Below are positions 62,393-64,000 of a stretch of DNA of 64,000 bases, in pieces. This DNA comes from Pleurotus djamor. Lineage: Eukaryota > Basidiomycota > Agaricomycetes > Agaricales > Pleurotaceae. A model generated the notes under the pieces. It worked only from the letters and a program-made list of their open reading frames with translations, did not search any database and had not been told where the DNA came from. Where the stretch lies: assembly GCA_029747585.1 (NCBI GenBank), contig JAPEVF010000234.1, positions 1-64,000 of the forward strand, written 5' to 3'. The position numbers and the translations under genes were made by a program. The stretch's first letter is position 1. Every line of letters starts with the position of its first letter.

Positions 62393-63463
62393 ATGCTCTT
62401 CTTAACCTCCGGAATCTTGTGGATTGCTAGCGCAGTGAGTACGACTATCATTTACTTTGCACCGTGAAACTCAGTGAAACGTCCACGAAGGCTGCAGTAA
62501 CAATAACTGCGCCGCCACCTAGTGCTACTGTGCAAAACCTGGAGGCGAGATGTTCGACGTCTTCCTGCGGCACAATGAGTCCATGCTCATCTGGCTCTGC
62601 ATGCATCTCATTTACGGGACCGCTTTCCGTGAGTCCCCCATCTTGAATAGCATCTTGAGTAGGCCATGAGCTGACCTGACCTGCCCCACCACTAGTCCGA
62701 AGCTTGCGTCAAAACGGACGTTCCTCAATGTCACACTACTGTTTCTGTTAGCGATCCCCTTGTCACCACCACCACTACCGGACCCGTAAGCTGAGAATAT
62801 CTAGGTGACATTTATGCTTTGAAACTAATTCCTCGACGTTTTGCTCAGGGCGGAGGATGCGGAGGTGGATATTACACCGTTACTGCGTGTCCGTGCTATC
62901 TATCTTGCCGTGTCGCATTTTCAGGGGTATGCACGACTTCTCTGTACCTGTTTTCTGGTCTGCTGAATCAGTATATATACATAGTATTCGACTTGCGGGT
63001 CCATGCCAACGTCAAGCGTCTGAGGATGCTACCTACCTATAGGGTTTCAATATTGGTGCACCACGGTGTTTTCATGGCATCTTCTGTATGGTCCACCAGT
63101 AAACCAGATAATATACACAAAACTTTGCTGCCATTCGATTTGGATGGAGGTTGCTAGGGTGGAGCGAGTCAGCAAACACACCACCACAACGCGTCCGACT
63201 TCAAGTTGTGCCACGGTCAACAAAACTCCAACAAGTGAGCCAGCTATAAAACCAGTCGCGTCCGCGAAGATGGATCCCAGGCTACTGGCCTCACAATGTA
63301 AGTTCCTTTCTCTTCTTTTGTCTTCCATTGAATATTCATTTACCCGATTCTTTCTCTAGTGCACAGATACGGCGTTACGGTGACCATGTCCGATCGGATG
63401 GGCCCTACTCGCAAGACCAACCCAGGAATCGCCTCAATGGCGACTGGCATTTGGACGGGGTAG
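62393..63463 (+). CDS. Probable secreted Cys/Thr-rich protein, model uncertain
   Basis: The ATG at 62393 opens a short signal-like peptide, MLFLTSGILWIASA, directly before a perfect donor (GTGAGTAC). Downstream exons read ETSTKAAVTITAPPPSATVQ and CSTSSCGTMSPCSSGSACIS (to a donor at about 62629), SEACVKTDVPQCHTTVSVSD (about 62696-62788), and GGGCGGGYYTVTACPCYLSC (from about 62850). A later Thr-rich stretch (KHTTTTRPTSSCATVNKTPT) and a last exon ending at 63463 are less certain. Cysteine-dense modules with Thr/Pro linkers suggest an extracellular or cell-wall protein. Odd point: joining exon 1 to exon 2 at the only acceptor (CTCAG) puts exon 2 out of frame by one base, so there is either a sequence error, an unseen splice site, or a broken gene. 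Exons 2-4 join cleanly. Function unknown. Confidence 0.45.
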
Positions 63464-64000
63464 GGATTCCGGTTAGGGTGATGGAACCTTTCAGTGCGAC
63501 GGGTAGTGCGGACTCACGAGCGAGTTGCGAGCGAGTACTACCCTCTTCAAGATACCCAAGGCGACGGACATGGGCACCTGGACGAGCTCCCCGTGAGGGC
63601 GAGTTTTTGTGTCGCGTGTCCCGGTTCCTTAGGCACCGAAGACTGGTAAAGGTGAGAAATTTACTCACATCAGTTTATTTTATGAGCGTTGTGTCGTAAA
63701 TCGGAGTCGTTTGAAAGGTCAATTAGTTTGCTTTGTTTATATGCAGCCGAATGAGGGTTCAGTGCATGGCCGAAAGGGGTAGAGAGCTCAATCACAATAG
63801 ACATTATATTGGCATATTGATACAAACTCTTCTCTTACTGCTGATACCATACCGCCCCAATCAAAACGCATTGCGGTTGATGTCCTGTTGAGCCTCGCCC
63901 TTATTGTGGCGAACGTTGCCTGGGTGTAGCGCTAATGAGTGGCTGCACTCCGGAGAGGCGAAGATGGACTCACCTTGCGTTTGTTGGGTCTGATCGCCGG
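63464..64000. other. Right-edge stretch without a supported gene
   Basis: A plus-strand frame stays open from about 63328 to 63699, arginine-rich and GC-rich, and a minus-strand frame overlaps it. Neither matches a known family. It may be an alternative 3' exon of the upstream secreted candidate. Nothing is visible from 63700 to the edge. Confidence 0.35.

Noticed and set aside
1..64000. CRISPR arrays, bacterial operons, phage or viral genes
   Set aside because: No spaced repeats, Shine-Dalgarno-led gene clusters or viral hallmark proteins; all supported genes are intron-containing and eukaryotic.

Overview
The window looks like nuclear DNA of a filamentous basidiomycete, most likely an Agaricomycete. 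The supported genes carry many short introns (about 45-160 bp, GT/AG, often GTAAGT or GTGAGT donors). They encode families typical of that group: a multi-exon P450, fungal condensin subunit 1, a DUF202 membrane protein, a serine-rich unknown starting MGFLKRLFS, and a secreted protein with a GAGPVD-type motif. One eukaryotic tRNA-Ile(AAU) is present. A handful of N bases mark a draft assembly. The genus cannot be fixed from what is visible.

Layout. 1-12.5 kb is gene-poor: a decayed multi-exon gene copy on the minus strand (1-1.8 kb), then sequence with many micro- and minisatellites. 12.5-13.9 kb holds a clean five-exon gene for a secreted protein with tandem galactose-binding-like folds. 15.8-17.6 kb is a second decayed copy of the first gene family, in the opposite orientation. 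19.4-20.3 kb is a small C2-domain protein that stops just after a helical linker. 20.6-26.0 kb is bracketed by two diverged ~320 bp inverted repeats. Between them lie a conserved serine-rich protein (minus) and a DUF202 protein (plus) sharing a 219 bp divergent promoter, followed by a decayed duplicate of the DUF202 gene's last exon.

26-47.8 kb is almost a gene desert. I see no convincing splice-consistent gene and no transposase or reverse-transcriptase motif, only scattered unexplained ORFs and palindromes. 47.9-61.5 kb is a dense run of four minus-strand genes: a secreted protein, a 711-residue alanine-rich coiled-coil protein, condensin subunit 1 (CAP-D2/Cnd1), and a cytochrome P450. The tRNA-Ile gene sits on the plus strand between condensin and the P450. 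62.4-63.5 kb holds a probable secreted Cys/Thr-rich protein whose model is uncertain.

The genes do not form an obvious pathway. Condensin and the tRNA are housekeeping. The P450, the carbohydrate-binding-like protein, the secreted proteins and the truncated C2 protein are accessory types. The main novelties are the inverted pair of unknown-family gene relics built from tandem modules, the inverted-repeat bracket around the serine-rich/DUF202 pair, the long hairpin just past the coiled-coil gene, and the truncated C2 protein with two possible last exons. Gene models were spliced by hand and checked for frame where stated; family names rest on motif recognition, not on searches.
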